Source: a cf. Phormidesmis sp. LEGE 11477 (GTDB taxonomy: Bacteria > Cyanobacteriota > Cyanobacteriia > Phormidesmidales > Phormidesmidaceae). From it: DNA of 64,000 nucleotides. The first letter of the stretch is position 1. Every line of letters starts with the position of its first letter. The notes beneath the pieces are model-generated. The model worked only from the letters and a program-made list of their open reading frames with translations, was not told the origin of the DNA and did not search any database. Location: contig NZ_JADEXO010000001.1 of assembly GCF_015207105.1 (NCBI RefSeq), positions 1-64,000 of the forward strand, read 5' to 3'. Positions 1 through 10,488 of this stretch are shown piece by piece. The position numbers were made by a program, and so were the translations under genes.

Positions 1-2805
1 GGGGTGAGGGGGTGAGGAGGTGATCGAAGTGTCTGGATTAATGAGCTGGTTGACTAGGTCGGCGGCGTAGATTTCTATCTGTTCGATCACATCTCCTACA
101 GTGCGACAGTCAGTGCGACAGCTTTGGGTTGGAGGAAGGCTAGATGATTGGTAGGGTGTCGCTGGATCGTCGGTGAGCGGGTCAAAATCGAGATTCCAGG
201 TTTGGGCGATCGCCCGGCTCAATCCAATATGCTCTGAGTTGGGATGACGGGCGATCGCCACTATCAAGTCTCGCAGCCGATCGCCTGTTGGACACTGGCC
301 AAAGATATGGAGGCCGTCTCGGATCTGAGCCTCTTTCAGCTCACAGAGATAGCCGTCAATCTGAGGTAGCCAGGTCTGTAAGTCGAGCGATGCGGTTGGG
401 GTGTGGGTAACAGATAGGCCCAAATCTTGCTGAAGTTGAGTAGTTTGTAGCAGATCGACAATCTTGCGGCCAATAATCTTTAGCCGAGTCGGATCTAGAT
501 TTTGAGCCTCGTAATATTCATCAACTAGACTTTCTAACTGCTGTAAAGGGCCGTATAGTTCAGCGCGAGTCATTGGCGGCGTCAGGTGATCTAGAATCAC
601 GGCGCTTGCTCGTCGCTTCGCCTGCGCGCCCTCACCTGGATCATTCACGATGAAGGGATAAAAATGAGGCATCGGTCCAAAGGCTGCTTCTGGATAGCAG
701 TTGGCTGAGAGGGCAATTCCCTTGCCAGGTAGCCACTCCAAATTGCCATGCTTGCCTACATGCACCATTGCCTGTGCGCCGAAGTGCGATCGCAACCAGT
801 AATAGAAGCCCAAATAGGCGTGAGTCGGCTCTAGATCTGGGGCGTGATAGTTCAGCGTCGGATCAATATCGTATCCGCGACTAGGCTGAATGCCGACGAA
901 AACGTTGCCAAACTGAACGCCTGAAATTGGCAGGCAATCAACCGCTTCTTGGGCAGAGCTAAAGCGCCGCCATTCCTCGCTAGCCTTGCCCCAGCGGTTG
1001 ACGACGCCTGTTTGTACAGAGGGAGAAAGCGATTGAAAAAACGACTGATAGCTCTCTAGTGACAGCGTTTGGTAGATGGGCCTAAGACCATATCCTTCGG
1101 GGTCGTTAGTGATGCCTGCTGCTAGCTGTGCCATCAGTGCATCGCCTGTTTCTGGTAAGTCGGTGAGGGTGTAGCCCGCTCGCTGAAGCGATCGCAATAT
1201 CTCCAGACAGCTCGCGGGGGTATCTAAGCCCACCCCATTGGCCATGCGTCCATCCCGGTTGGGGTAATTAGCCAAGACCAACGCGATTTTACGATCTTGA
1301 ATAGGCGTACGGCGTAGCTGAACCCATTTGAGCGCCAAGTCTGCTACAAAATCGATGCGATCGCCCTCTGGCTCATACACCACCACATCCGTCTGCAAGC
1401 TCCTACCAGCGCTTTTCCTATCGCTCTGCTCATTACTTCTCTCATTGCCTTCTGCGATCTGAGCGGAGTTGTAGAGCTTTGCTCTTCTCGTAGAGTAGCT
1501 TGCCGCCTTGAAAGAAATCGCCCGAGTGATTACCCGCCCATCTACCTCCGGTAGTGCCACATTCATGGCAATATCCCTAGGTGTGAGTCCTTGCGGATGG
1601 CTTTGCCAATAGTCGCGCGAGCTACCGCTACAAATCAGCTGTAAAACCGGAACATCTAGCTGCTGCCAAAGTGATGGTTTCGAGGCGGGGCTTGAGAGGT
1701 TAGCTGAATGAAATCCGGTGATTGCAAAACTGGTTGTGTTCAGCACTAGGTCAATTGCCGGGTGCCCGTCTTCAGGCTGACAGTAGCGAAGCAGTACCTG
1801 CTGAACCTCTAATTCTTTAAGTGAAGAAACATAGATAGGAACAGGAGTAAGATTGCGTTTGACAAGCGCTCTAGCAACTACATTAATTGCTTTGGTATTA
1901 CCTGATAGATAGTGAGCTCGATAGAAAATAATCCCGATTCGAGCAAATGACTTGGCTCTTTTTGAGCTAGTTTCCAACAGAGGTGGCGGAGTGTGATCGT
2001 TTCTTTTGAGTGGATAACTCCCTTTGGGGTGAGATAGCTTTGCCTTACTCAATGACAGCGGAAGATCGCTTTCATCTATCAAATTAGGTATGTTTTCTAT
2101 AGCCAGATTAAAAGTTGTTTCTTGAGATGAATTCAAAGTCTTTGAGCTCTTCAAATTTATCTGTATGTCTGTAGATAGATCTGACTTTTTATATCCTTTT
2201 GTGTTGGCTCTTGTTTTTAATCCTTGAACAACAGTAGGAGAAGTGTAAATGTCAGTAGGTGTGTAGAGACCCACTTTGGCTACGGTTTGGGGGAGCGGTG
2301 GATTGTAGTTGGTTGATAGCGTGCGATCGCTAGCGTACATGAGCCCGTAACATAGATTATCCACGCCTCCTTCCGTAAAGTACCGCCACAAGCGGTTGAC
2401 AACCGATAGCGCAACCGTAGAGTGGCTCATCAGATCTAAATCTGGTCTGTCGTCTCCTGGCATCACGATCAGCCTGGCACCTGTCGCAGACACTAATTCC
2501 TTTAGAACTTCTAGGCCATATGACCAGTAGGCACGTCCACCTAGAATTCTGACAATAATTAAACGCGCATAGCTTAGAACTGTCTCGGCATAGGTATCAA
2601 TAGTGAGCTGCTGCTGTAACTGAAGCAAGTTGAGCGCACGAATTTCCTCAAAGTCTTTAGGTAGCTGATTCAAACCCTGATTTAGTGCAGAGATATCGGT
2701 ATCAGCCGCTGTCAGCAAAACAATTGGTGCAGGCGATTGTTCAACGAAAATAACTCCCTCTTTCGTGTTGTCCCAGCCGCCTGGCGTAGCCGCTAATCGA
2801 TGCAT
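1..2805 (-). CDS. cobN: Cobaltochelatase subunit CobN (5' part, cut by window edge)
   Basis: About 935 codons are open from an ATG at 2805 to the left edge with no stop, so the C-terminal part lies outside the window. The protein begins MHRLAATPGGWDN, a start typical of CobN, and carries the family segments FYRAHYLSGNTKAI (near residue 290), LANYPNRDGRMANGVGLDTP, VHVGKHGNLEWLPGK and FIVNDPGEGAQAKRR. CobN is the large subunit that inserts cobalt into the corrin ring (hydrogenobyrinate a,c-diamide in the aerobic route; cyanobacteria use CobN with ChlI/D-like partners). Two hydrophilic stretches look inserted relative to the family: roughly residues 170-275, Ser/Lys/Asn-rich and AT-rich, and roughly 435-462. 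No B12-riboswitch box was seen upstream. The related ChlH subunit is less likely given the CobN-specific start. Confidence 0.9.
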   Translation of the reverse strand, partial: MHRLAATPGGWDNTKEGVIFVEQSPAPIVLLTAADTDISALNQGLNQLPKDFEEIRALNLLQLQQQLTIDTYAETVLSYARLIIVRILGGRAYWSYGLEVLKELVSATGARLIVMPGDDRPDLDLMSHSTVALSVVNRLWRYFTEGGVDNLCYGLMYASDRTLSTNYNPPLPQTVAKVGLYTPTDIYTSPTVVQGLKTRANTKGYKKSDLSTDIQINLKSSKTLNSSQETTFNLAIENIPNLIDESDLPLSLSKAKLSHPKGSYPLKRNDHTPPPLLETSSKRAKSFARIGIIFYRAHYLSGNTKAINVVARALVKRNLTPVPIYVSSLKELEVQQVLLRYCQPEDGHPAIDLVLNTTSFAITGFHSANLSSPASKPSLWQQLDVPVLQLICSGSSRDYWQSHPQGLTPRDIAMNVALPEVDGRVITRAISFKAASYSTRRAKLYNSAQIAEGNERSNEQSDRKSAGRSLQTDVVVYEPEGDRIDFVADLALKWVQLRRTPIQDRKIALVLANYPNRDGRMANGVGLDTPASCLEILRSLQRAGYTLTDLPETGDALMAQLAAGITNDPEGYGLRPIYQTLSLESYQSFFQSLSPSVQTGVVNRWGKASEEWRRFSSAQEAVDCLPISGVQFGNVFVGIQPSRGYDIDPTLNYHAPDLEPTHAYLGFYYWLRSHFGAQAMVHVGKHGNLEWLPGKGIALSANCYPEAAFGPMPHFYPFIVNDPGEGAQAKRRASAVILDHLTPPMTRAELYGPLQQLESLVDEYYEAQNLDPTRLKIIGRKIVDLLQTTQLQQDLGLSVTHTPTASLDLQTWLPQIDGYLCELKEAQIRDGLHIFGQCPTGDRLRDLIVAIARHPNSEHIGLSRAIAQTWNLDFDPLTDDPATPYQSSSLPPTQSCRTDCRTVGDVIEQIEIYAADLVNQLINPDTSITSSPPHP

Positions 2806-3358
2806 GTATAAGAACTGAAATGTTAAAGAACTAGGGAAATAATACAGACCACAGATGAACTCGCGTTATCCTGCTGACAACTACAGAGCTAATACTTTAA
2901 CAAGGCTTAAACAAAAGTTCTCAACCAGTAAGCGGTTTTAACTGGCCAAAGTTCCTCACTGAACTATTGAATGTGCTTGCTCGAAAATCGTTTTTATAGC
3001 TTCACTTTGGTTGGCTTTGTATTTTAATCTCTTTTTTTTGCCAAATATAAAGCAAAATATTTGTTTCTACATACTCCAGATACATTTGAGCGCTGCTAAG
3101 AGAAGATCCTATTAGTCATAAAAACTTCGCTAGTGTGATAGAACTACATCCTTCCAGAGATTGTTTGTCTTTATTTACATATTGTCTACATATCTACACG
3201 ACAAGCTATTAGATTCTGACTCGCCTTAAGGATCTACCTTCTACAGTCACTTTTGATAGCTATTGGTCGGCTGTTCTTGTAGTAGCCTGGTCGCTGGTTT
3301 TTCTGTCTCCGTTTGTGCCTATCTGTTCTGCACATGCTCCCTGGTCGCTCTTTAAGTA
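2806..3358. other. Divergent intergenic region, cobN / sensor kinase
   Basis: This AT-rich stretch of about 550 bases separates two divergently read genes and should hold both promoters. I see no convincing tRNA, riboswitch or ORF. A short inverted repeat CCAGT/ACTGG lies near 2931-2951 with an 11-base loop; nothing ties it to a function. Confidence 0.5.
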
Positions 3359-6163
3359 ATGCAAACTCCTCACTATTCTATTGCCAATCAAGAGTTTTCT
3401 CTGAGTGCCTATCAGCGCCTGAGAGAATCTTTGATGCGTCAGGAGCCATTCTTTAATTCTGTGATGACAGCAGCACAGCTTGCCGAGCATCGAGCTGCCG
3501 AACCTCATCACAAAGTTTCACCTCAAGATGAGACCCAACTAGATAAGACCCTAGCAAGTAAGACAAGCGGAAATACCAGCGATACCCGCTCGATTAGTGG
3601 TGTCGCAAGTGGTGGTATTACAGAGAGCAGCGATATTGCAGAAGTAGATTTTGTTTTGATGCGATCGCCTAGCCTCAGTGTCTTACTGACAGCCAAGCCG
3701 CTAGCTTCTTCACCGTCGACTGCTTTATTTTCGAACCGTGCATCGCTGAACCATGAATTACTGAGTCAGGCGTCAAGCAATAGTAGTGCGTCTGTCCCTT
3801 ATGCCTCGACTGGCAGCGTATCCGTAGAACGGGCGCACTTGTCCCCAGATATCAATCGCCACGCTTCTCTAAATCTATCTCCCTTATCCCAACGGCAGCC
3901 GAACATTCATCATGCTCCGCATGCTGACCACAACCTCTCGCTTAGCTCTGCCTATTCTAAACCCGACTACAGAAGCGAACATTCAAAGAGAAGCGAACAT
4001 TTAGAGAAGATAACGAAATCTCATACTTTAGATCTTCTCGATTCAAAAGCTAATTTGCAGAAGGCTGATAGATATCTTGTCAACCTCACAATCGACAACA
4101 TCAAAATTGAGGCATTTATGACAGAACTAAAGTCTAGCGCCGCAGTCTCCGAAATATCCTCTAATATCCCTAGGGCCAAGACCCCTGGATCTAAGAGTAG
4201 CCCTGAGTCTGCAGGCAATCATTGTGCCGCAGCAGAAGACTCCTCCCCTCTATTACAAGATGCTTTCTTCCTGTCATGGGCTAAGGAGCTTGCAACTTCA
4301 CCCGAAGGGGACCGTCAGCTAGATCAACCTACGGCCCTTAGGAACGAGATTGAACAGAGCCTGTTGCTTAACCAGGTGATTACCCGTATCCGGCACAGCC
4401 TAGATCTGCCTTCTATCCTAGAAACAACTGTGGCCCAGGTTCGTGAGTTTTTACTAGCTGATAGGTTAGTAATCTATCAGTTCAATTCAACGGATGAAGC
4501 TCAAAGAGGTGTTCACTTAGGCAAACATTTTTTTGAGTCTACGACTCACTCTAGTGCGACAGATACTGATCAAACTAGCGATGCCATTGTGGGTCATCAG
4601 GTGCATGCAGGCCAGGTGACCTATGAGTCTAGACTCTCAGAAGAGATTTCCTCCGTTCTCAATTTTTCCGAAGCAAGCTGTTTTTGCTCTACGCTGCCTA
4701 CCTATTCACACTATTTAATGGGTCAGCCTGTAGCTGTCAATAATGTGGATGAAAAATATGCTGAGACAAGCTGTCTACTTGATTTTTTGCACGAGGCGCA
4801 AATCAAGTCTAAGATTATCGCCCCTATTATTATTAAAGGTCAGCTGTGGGGATTGCTGATTGCACATCAGTGTAAAAACTATCGAAACTGGCACAAAACA
4901 GAGGCTGTTTTTTTGCAGCATATCGCCGAGCACTTAGCAGTTGCGATTGAACAGGCTTCTTTGTACCACCAGCTCCGACAACAGAAAACAAGCCTAGAAA
5001 GCTGCGTCGTAGAGCGTACTCGCAATCTACAGGATGCATTAGCCGCTGCCGCCGCCGCCGATCGAACTAAGGGAGAATTTCTCTCGACTATGAGCCACGA
5101 ACTACGCACGCCTTTGACTTATATCATCGGTATGTCAGCAACCTTACTACGCTGGTCTTTTGGTGAGTTAAGCGATCGCCAGCGTAGCTATCTAAACACA
5201 ATTAATCACAGCGGTGAGCAGCTACTGACAGTTATCAATGACATTTTAGAGTTTGCCAAGGTAGAGTCGGGGCGATCGCTGCTAAACGTCAGCGCCTTTC
5301 CTTTATCTAATCTGGTTTACTCAGTTGTCAATCGGCACCAAGAGGCCGCTAAAAACCATAACGTGTCGTTGAGCGTAGATTGCGCGATCGATCCTGATAG
5401 CGCTAATTTTCTTGCTGACTTCGAGCGGATGGAGCAAATTCTTTCTAATCTAGTCGATAATGCAGTCAAGTTCACGCCTGCTGGCGGACAGGTGGTTATA
5501 CGGGTGCAAAAAGAGTTAGATGCCATTGTGCTACAGGTAGAAGATACCGGTATTGGTATTCCTGAGTCTCAGCAGCAATTCCTATTCGAGAAGTTCAAAC
5601 AGTTAGAATCCCCCTTTCAGCGTCAGTATTCAGGAACGGGATTAGGGCTAGCGATGACTAAGCATTTAGTCGAGCTGCACGATGGCACTATCCAAGTCAC
5701 TTCGGCTGTAGGTAAGGGTTCTACTTTCATGGTGAGCTTGCCAATACGATCGAAGCCAAATTTGAGCGATCGCTATCGCGTGCCTCCCACTTTAGAGCGC
5801 ACTACCAAGCCGGTTGTACTTTTGCTAGAAACCGAAGAAAATAGTGCTGCTATCATTTGTGAGCTGCTGACAGCGGACGGTTATGAAGTTATTTGGCTAA
5901 CACTAGCCGATGATATTGCAGTTCAAGTGACGCTGTTGAAGCCTGCGCTGCTGATTGCAGATCTTGCTTTGCTAAGCCATCGACAAGACGATATTAAGGC
6001 AATCGAGCAATCAGTCACAGCGGTAGGTACTAGGGTACTTGCTTTGTTAGGACAATCGACTTCTGCGTCCTCGCACATTGCTCACCACGATACTTTGGAC
6101 AAGCCAGTTAATCCTAAGAATCTGATAGAAAAATCTCGACAGTTGACGCTGCCTAATCTGTAA
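3359..6163 (+). CDS. Hybrid sensor histidine kinase, GAF-HisKA-HATPase-receiver
   Basis: A soluble 934-residue two-component kinase. Residues 1-330 are Ser-rich, low-complexity and match no domain I know. A GAF domain spans about 350-535; it has no cyanobacteriochrome-type Cys-His chromophore motif. A coiled linker follows, then HisKA with STMSHELRTPL (phospho-acceptor His580). The ATPase domain shows the N box ILSNLVDNAVKFTP (~694-707), G1 VEDTGIGIP (~727-735) and G2 GTGLGLAM (~759-766). A C-terminal receiver-like domain (~817-930) keeps candidate Glu pair ETEEN, Asp868 and the Lys in DKPV, so phosphotransfer is plausible although the domain is divergent. No membrane segment is visible. The start is the ATG after a weak leader; Met26 is an alternative. 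The signal is unknown. It stands alone between cobN (divergent) and a peptidase. Confidence 0.9.
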   Translation: MQTPHYSIANQEFSLSAYQRLRESLMRQEPFFNSVMTAAQLAEHRAAEPHHKVSPQDETQLDKTLASKTSGNTSDTRSISGVASGGITESSDIAEVDFVLMRSPSLSVLLTAKPLASSPSTALFSNRASLNHELLSQASSNSSASVPYASTGSVSVERAHLSPDINRHASLNLSPLSQRQPNIHHAPHADHNLSLSSAYSKPDYRSEHSKRSEHLEKITKSHTLDLLDSKANLQKADRYLVNLTIDNIKIEAFMTELKSSAAVSEISSNIPRAKTPGSKSSPESAGNHCAAAEDSSPLLQDAFFLSWAKELATSPEGDRQLDQPTALRNEIEQSLLLNQVITRIRHSLDLPSILETTVAQVREFLLADRLVIYQFNSTDEAQRGVHLGKHFFESTTHSSATDTDQTSDAIVGHQVHAGQVTYESRLSEEISSVLNFSEASCFCSTLPTYSHYLMGQPVAVNNVDEKYAETSCLLDFLHEAQIKSKIIAPIIIKGQLWGLLIAHQCKNYRNWHKTEAVFLQHIAEHLAVAIEQASLYHQLRQQKTSLESCVVERTRNLQDALAAAAAADRTKGEFLSTMSHELRTPLTYIIGMSATLLRWSFGELSDRQRSYLNTINHSGEQLLTVINDILEFAKVESGRSLLNVSAFPLSNLVYSVVNRHQEAAKNHNVSLSVDCAIDPDSANFLADFERMEQILSNLVDNAVKFTPAGGQVVIRVQKELDAIVLQVEDTGIGIPESQQQFLFEKFKQLESPFQRQYSGTGLGLAMTKHLVELHDGTIQVTSAVGKGSTFMVSLPIRSKPNLSDRYRVPPTLERTTKPVVLLLETEENSAAIICELLTADGYEVIWLTLADDIAVQVTLLKPALLIADLALLSHRQDDIKAIEQSVTAVGTRVLALLGQSTSASSHIAHHDTLDKPVNPKNLIEKSRQLTLPNL

Positions 6164-6443
6164 CTGGCTGTGCGTAAGTAACCACACATCAGTAACCTTG
6201 GGTAAGTAGATGTGCGGAGTCTATTTGCCAAAGCAGCACTGTATCTAGTAAGACGATTTGCTTGAATGATCTATCAGGATTTTTTAATTAGTAGACGATC
6301 CTTGTATCGATAATGCTTATATGCTTCTTGCCAGTTCCTGCTCTAAGAGATATTTCAGGGTACATTAATCAGTAGCTAAGCTTAACGAAGCGCCTATTCA
6401 GCCTTTCGATAGAGTTTTGGTACTGGAAGTATGATTTCTTTCA

Positions 6444-7178
6444 GTGCGAATACATAGGTTCCGTGTCTTGCACAACAAACTCCTCTTTTCTGGTATGAAG
6501 CGACTCTTCCTTTCCTACTTACGCACCGGCTGGAGACCATTTCATCGAAAGTGGCTGGCTAGAGGCCGATTTTTTCAGCGGCAAAGAGCCTTTTTCGTTG
6601 GTTTATTACTCGCTAGTGGGTTGTTGCTAGCGGGTACTGGGGAGATGGTGCCTCACTCTCTAAGGCAAGCGGCGGTTGCGGTTCCAGATGCTCAGATTGC
6701 GCGGGCTAGTGAGCCCTGGCAAATTGCTTCTTTCCCAGTTGAAAATTTTCAGGCGTATACTTCTCCCTACGGCTATCGGGGCTCTGGTTTTCACTACGGT
6801 ATTGATATCGCTGCACCGACCGGGAGCTATATTCGTAACTGGTGGGAAGGGCATGTCGTAGAAGTTTCTGACGATAGTGCTTGTGGAACATCGGTCGTCA
6901 TCGAGTCAGGCGATTGGACTCACGTGTATTGTCATATGCAGGGCTATGTAACGAATGAACAAGGGCGAAGAGTTTTCTTGGATGGACCCGGTGGGGTTCG
7001 GCTCGTAGAAGGGCAGGCGCTCTATACAGGCGATCGCATCGGTAGAGTCGGTATGACTGGCCGCACCACAGGGCCACACCTTCACTGGGGGATGCGTTAT
7101 CAAGGTGATTGGGTAGACCCCGGTCTAGTGCTTCAGGCAATGGCCGATGGACAGAGTCGGGCTTCACTACCTCGCTAA
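6444..7178 (+). CDS. M23-family (LytM-type) metallopeptidase, secreted/membrane-anchored
   Basis: A 244-residue peptidoglycan endopeptidase or EnvC/NlpD-like regulator. An N-terminal Arg/Lys-rich stretch precedes one hydrophobic segment (FFVGLLLASGLLLAG, ~residues 50-65) that acts as a signal or anchor, so the catalytic domain faces the periplasm. The domain shows the zinc ligands of the family: HYGIDIAAP (His and Asp) and GPHLHWGM (HxH), with HVYCHMQG between. All expected metal residues are present, so it is probably active. The longest frame begins with GTG at 6444; an ATG at 6495 (MKRLFL) is an equally credible start. Transcription converges on ftsH with a shared hairpin terminator between. 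Confidence 0.88.
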   Translation: MRIHRFRVLHNKLLFSGMKRLFLSYLRTGWRPFHRKWLARGRFFQRQRAFFVGLLLASGLLLAGTGEMVPHSLRQAAVAVPDAQIARASEPWQIASFPVENFQAYTSPYGYRGSGFHYGIDIAAPTGSYIRNWWEGHVVEVSDDSACGTSVVIESGDWTHVYCHMQGYVTNEQGRRVFLDGPGGVRLVEGQALYTGDRIGRVGMTGRTTGPHLHWGMRYQGDWVDPGLVLQAMADGQSRASLPR

Positions 7179-7260
7179 GAGCTAAGTGGCGAACGCTTAA
7201 ATGACACCTGGTAGACTCAATTAGGATACAGCCATAGTTCCATCAGAAGAACTCCATCAG

Positions 7261-7300
7261 AAAAGCCCCGCTAAAGACTCAACGCTTTAGTGGGGCTTTT
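7261..7300. terminator. Bidirectional intrinsic terminator
   Basis: A 16-bp stem (AAAAGCCCCGCTAAAG paired with CTTTAGTGGGGCTTTT, one G-U wobble) with an 8-base loop. It is flanked by A and T runs on both strands. It sits between the convergent peptidase gene and ftsH and should stop both transcripts. Confidence 0.9.
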
Positions 7301-7332
7301 AGTTTGCCCTTAGTTTGTCTCAAGAACAATCG

Positions 7333-9354
7333 TTAGCCAATCTTGACTTCTTCTTTTTGAGGCAGCGTAATGTATTCGCTGACGATGTCACGAAACTCAT
7401 CGCCTTCTAGCGTTTCTTTCTCTATCAATATATCGACTAGCCGGTCGACTAACACCCGATTGTCACTGATGATCTGCCTAGCTCGATCTAGACATTCTTG
7501 GGCGATTTCTCTCATCCTGTCGTCGATTTCGGTTGCTAGCTCGTCAGAATATTCTTCGCCCCCCCCCATAATATCGGTACGTACCGCTGACGCTTTCGAG
7601 TCGTCTTTGGGTGATAGTGCTGCCATGCCATAGTTAGTCACCATATCTTTGACTAGCTTGCTGACATAGCTGATGTCGCTAGAGGCTCCTGAAGTCACTT
7701 CAGCTTCGCCGAAAATAACTTCTTCAGCGGCGCGTCCACCAAGTGTCATCACCAGATCATCAATAATTTCGCCATAGGATCTGAGAAACTCGCTGTCTAG
7801 TCGATCTTCTTGAACGGCAAAGCTAGCAAAGCCACCAATGCCGCCTGAGCGCGGAATGATCGTTACTTTATTGAGCAGCCCACCGTACTTGCTGAGCGAG
7901 CCAATCAGAGCGTGCCCGACCTCGTGATAGGCCAAGAGTCTTTTCTTCTTGCTGTCCATCAATGGGTTGAGGCTAAGGCCGATAGTGAGACGATCAATTG
8001 CGTCGTTGACCTCAAGCATCGTCACGGCATCTTTTCGCCGCCTAGCGGTAAGAATAGCGGCTTCGTTGAGCAAGTTGGCGAGCTGCGCGCCAGAAAAACC
8101 AGTTGTTCGGCGGGCGATCGCATCTATTTCCACGTCGTCAGCAATTTTCTTGTCACGCGCATGCACTGCCAAGATGCCCAGTCGACCTTTTAGTCCTGGC
8201 AGGTCAACGGTTACCTGCCGATCAAAACGACCGGGCCGCAGCAGAGCCGAATCTAAGACGTCAGGGCGGTTAGTCGCGGCAATGACGATGATGCCGCTAT
8301 TACCCTCAAACCCGTCCATTTCGGTAAGCAGTTGGTTTAGCGTTTGTTCTCGCTCGTCGTTGCCGCCGCCAATGCCTGTGCCTCTTTGACGACCTACTGC
8401 ATCAATCTCGTCAATAAAGACAATGCAAGGTGCGTTCTCTTTTGCTTTTTTGAATAGGTCACGTACCCGGGAGGCTCCTACACCCACAAACATTTCGACA
8501 AATTCTGATCCAGAGATGCTGAAAAAAGGTGTCCCGGCTTCGCCTGCGATCGCCTTAGCCAGTAGCGTCTTGCCTGTTCCCGGCGGGCCGACTAATAGCA
8601 CCCCTTTCGGAATGCGAGCCCCAATCGCTGTAAAGCGCTCAGGATTTTTGAGGAAAGTCACCACTTCTTGCAGCTCTTCTTTTGCCTCGTCGATGCCAGC
8701 AACATCTTCAAACGTGACGCCCGTTTTGGCTTCCATTTGGAACCTAGCTTTTGAGCGACCAAAGCTCATCGCCCCACCGCTAGAGCTAGCAGAGCGCCTT
8801 AGCAGCATCAGCATGGCAAACACCACCAGCATGGCTACGATACCCGTCGTTACCAGACTAGTTACGGCGCTGTTATCGGCGTTGCGCGTGACCTCCCAGG
8901 TCACATCGTTATCGTTTAATCTGTCTTGCAAGTCTAGATTACGGTCATTTCTGAATACTCTGACTTCTATTGGCTCGGCGTCTGCTTCTGCGGATTTGAG
9001 CTGGACTCTAGCAACGCCGTTGATCTGATCGAGTTCAACCGATTCGACTTCGCCATTATCGATTTTGGTGAGAAGTTCTCCATACTCCAGCGCCTCCTCT
9101 TCTTCACCTTCTGATCGCGCAGAAGGTAGCTGTGCAGTGAGCTCTCCAGTTTCGGAGCTGGTTTTGAAGGTAGTTTCAGAGGTGGTCTGCGCGATCGCAG
9201 GTGTTCTACTAGACGTTCCTCCTATTAATAGCGTGGCCGCTAGCAGGCTGGCTGAGAATGCACCGATTGCTCCCTTTGAGGCTCTTTTATAGACAGCTTT
9301 GCTAGCGGCGGCAATTTGAGAGGAGGTCTGAATCTGAGAATGATTTTGCTGCAT
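7333..9354 (-). CDS. ftsH: ATP-dependent zinc metalloprotease FtsH
   Basis: A 673-residue membrane AAA+ protease that in cyanobacteria degrades damaged membrane proteins such as photosystem II D1 as part of hexamers. Two hydrophobic segments are visible: about 30-46, and about 164-186 ([19 protein letters not shown]). Then come Walker A GPPGTGKT (~256-263), Walker B IVFIDEID, the second region of homology [20 protein letters not shown], and the zinc site HEVGH (~477-481). The N-terminus is longer than the usual roughly 620-residue family members and has an acidic run ([15 protein letters not shown], ~81-95). Cyanobacteria carry several FtsH paralogues; I cannot say which one this is. It is divergent from rpsD. 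Confidence 0.97.
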   Translation of the reverse strand: MQQNHSQIQTSSQIAAASKAVYKRASKGAIGAFSASLLAATLLIGGTSSRTPAIAQTTSETTFKTSSETGELTAQLPSARSEGEEEEALEYGELLTKIDNGEVESVELDQINGVARVQLKSAEADAEPIEVRVFRNDRNLDLQDRLNDNDVTWEVTRNADNSAVTSLVTTGIVAMLVVFAMLMLLRRSASSSGGAMSFGRSKARFQMEAKTGVTFEDVAGIDEAKEELQEVVTFLKNPERFTAIGARIPKGVLLVGPPGTGKTLLAKAIAGEAGTPFFSISGSEFVEMFVGVGASRVRDLFKKAKENAPCIVFIDEIDAVGRQRGTGIGGGNDEREQTLNQLLTEMDGFEGNSGIIVIAATNRPDVLDSALLRPGRFDRQVTVDLPGLKGRLGILAVHARDKKIADDVEIDAIARRTTGFSGAQLANLLNEAAILTARRRKDAVTMLEVNDAIDRLTIGLSLNPLMDSKKKRLLAYHEVGHALIGSLSKYGGLLNKVTIIPRSGGIGGFASFAVQEDRLDSEFLRSYGEIIDDLVMTLGGRAAEEVIFGEAEVTSGASSDISYVSKLVKDMVTNYGMAALSPKDDSKASAVRTDIMGGGEEYSDELATEIDDRMREIAQECLDRARQIISDNRVLVDRLVDILIEKETLEGDEFRDIVSEYITLPQKEEVKIG

Positions 9355-9530
9355 AGGGGCTGCACTAGAACGATAAAAACGCTAGGTGGAGAAACGCCGG
9401 GTGGAACCGTAAGCATAACTGCGCCCTAGTCTAACCTTTTAATCTGGTAACTGACCGCAGAAAAGACCCTTACGGCGCGCTTTTTGGTAAGAGTTCGTTG
9501 ATTATTTGCGTCCTCGCAGTATTTTTCAGG

Positions 9531-9563
9531 TATAGTGTGAGATCTGCAAACATACTTTTGGAG
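9531..9563 (+). promoter_or_regulatory. rpsD -10 element and ribosome-binding site
   Basis: A TATAGT -10 box lies at 9531-9536 and a GGAG Shine-Dalgarno sequence at 9560-9563, five bases before the ATG. I see no good -35 at standard spacing. A start a few bases after the box would leave a leader of roughly 25-30 bases. Confidence 0.55.
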
Positions 9564-9568
9564 ACAAA

Positions 9569-10177
9569 ATGTCCCGATATAGAGGTCCTCGCCTAAGAGT
9601 GGTACGCCGCTTAGGCGACCTGCCGGGTTTAACCCGCAAATCGGCTCGGAAAGCGTATCCCCCTGGACAGCATGGTCAGGCTCGGAAAAAGAAATCTGAG
9701 TACTGTATCCGTCTAGAAGAGAAGCAAAAGCTTCGTTTCAATTACGGCGTTACCGAGCGCCAGCTCCTTCGCTACGTGAAAAAAGCACGTAGAGCCGGGG
9801 GTTCTACCGGACAAGTGATTCTACAGCAGCTAGAGATGCGTCTAGATAACACCATCTTCCGCTTGGGCATGGGGCCAACCATTCCCGCTGCTCGCCAGGT
9901 TGTCAATCATGGCCATATCACGGTCAATGGCCGTGTGGTCAGCATTCCTAGCTATCAGTGCCGACCGGGTGATGTGATTGGGGTTCGTGGTAAAGACGCT
10001 TCTAAGAAGCTAGTAGAAGGCAACTTGGAATTCCCAGGTTTGGCGAATGTCCCGACTCACTTGGATTTTGATAAAGGCAAGCTAGAAGCGAAGGTCACAG
10101 GCGTGATCGAACGCGAATGGATCGCCTTGAACATCAATGAGCTACTGGTAGTTGAGTACTACTCACGTCAGGCTTAA
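9569..10177 (+). CDS. rpsD: 30S ribosomal protein S4
   Basis: A 202-residue S4, the primary 16S rRNA-binding protein that nucleates assembly of the 30S body. The start [21 protein letters not shown], the [15 protein letters not shown] block and the S4 RNA-binding domain ([23 protein letters not shown] followed by [13 protein letters not shown]) are all standard. Length and ends match the family. The gene is monocistronic here: it has its own promoter upstream and a strong hairpin downstream, away from the main ribosomal operons, as is usual in cyanobacteria. Confidence 0.98.
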   Translation: MSRYRGPRLRVVRRLGDLPGLTRKSARKAYPPGQHGQARKKKSEYCIRLEEKQKLRFNYGVTERQLLRYVKKARRAGGSTGQVILQQLEMRLDNTIFRLGMGPTIPAARQVVNHGHITVNGRVVSIPSYQCRPGDVIGVRGKDASKKLVEGNLEFPGLANVPTHLDFDKGKLEAKVTGVIEREWIALNINELLVVEYYSRQA

Positions 10178-10210
10178 GCGCTCAATAGATCTCTTCTTTT
10201 TGCTGCTTAG

Positions 10211-10242
10211 AGAGCCTCTTAGTCTTAGACTGAGAGGCTCTT
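10211..10242 (+). terminator. Intrinsic terminator after rpsD
   Basis: A 14-bp stem (10211-10224 with 10228-10241, one wobble pair) closes a 3-base loop and starts 33 bases after the rpsD stop. The trailing T run is short (TTGT). The rest of 10243-10488 holds no gene I can support, only short repeats (TCGGTGCTTA-like at ~10345-10362) upstream of the toxin-antitoxin pair. Confidence 0.75.
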
Positions 10243-10488
10243 GTCATGTGCAGCTGCAATGTCTTTGTTCTTTCCGCACCTACCGTAGATATCTGAGAAG
10301 TTCAATACGTGTGATTGGGTTGATTAAAAAGCTGCTTTAGCGGTCGGTGCTTATCGGTGCTTAGCCGCACTCTTCGAGACTATTCAGCTATTCTAGAGGA
10401 AAGCTCAAGAGTAGGTGCTTAGGTTCGAGTAATGAAGTGCGAAGCACATCGAGTGATTGATTACATGAAACGTTAGACAGAACAATAG

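Noticed and set aside
2811-3358. Cobalamin riboswitch before cobN
   Set aside because: No B12-box-like sequence or supporting stems on the minus strand.
3362-3380. ACTCCTCAC motif reminiscent of the Yfr1 small RNA
   Set aside because: It lies inside the sensor kinase start, the motif is incomplete and no flanking Yfr1 stems are visible.
4400-4960. Cyanobacteriochrome-type GAF in the sensor kinase
   Set aside because: The chromophore Cys-His motif is absent; the Cys residues present (e.g. CFCSTLP) are in the wrong place.
8423-9028. 201-residue plus-strand open frame
   Set aside because: Antisense to conserved ftsH sequence; Ser/Thr/Pro-rich composition typical of a reversed frame.
10152-10340. 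62-codon plus-strand frame after rpsD
   Set aside because: It overlaps the rpsD end and reads straight through the rpsD terminator hairpin.
10405-10445. GGTTCGAGT motif resembling a tRNA T-loop
   Set aside because: No acceptor, D or anticodon stems can be formed around it.
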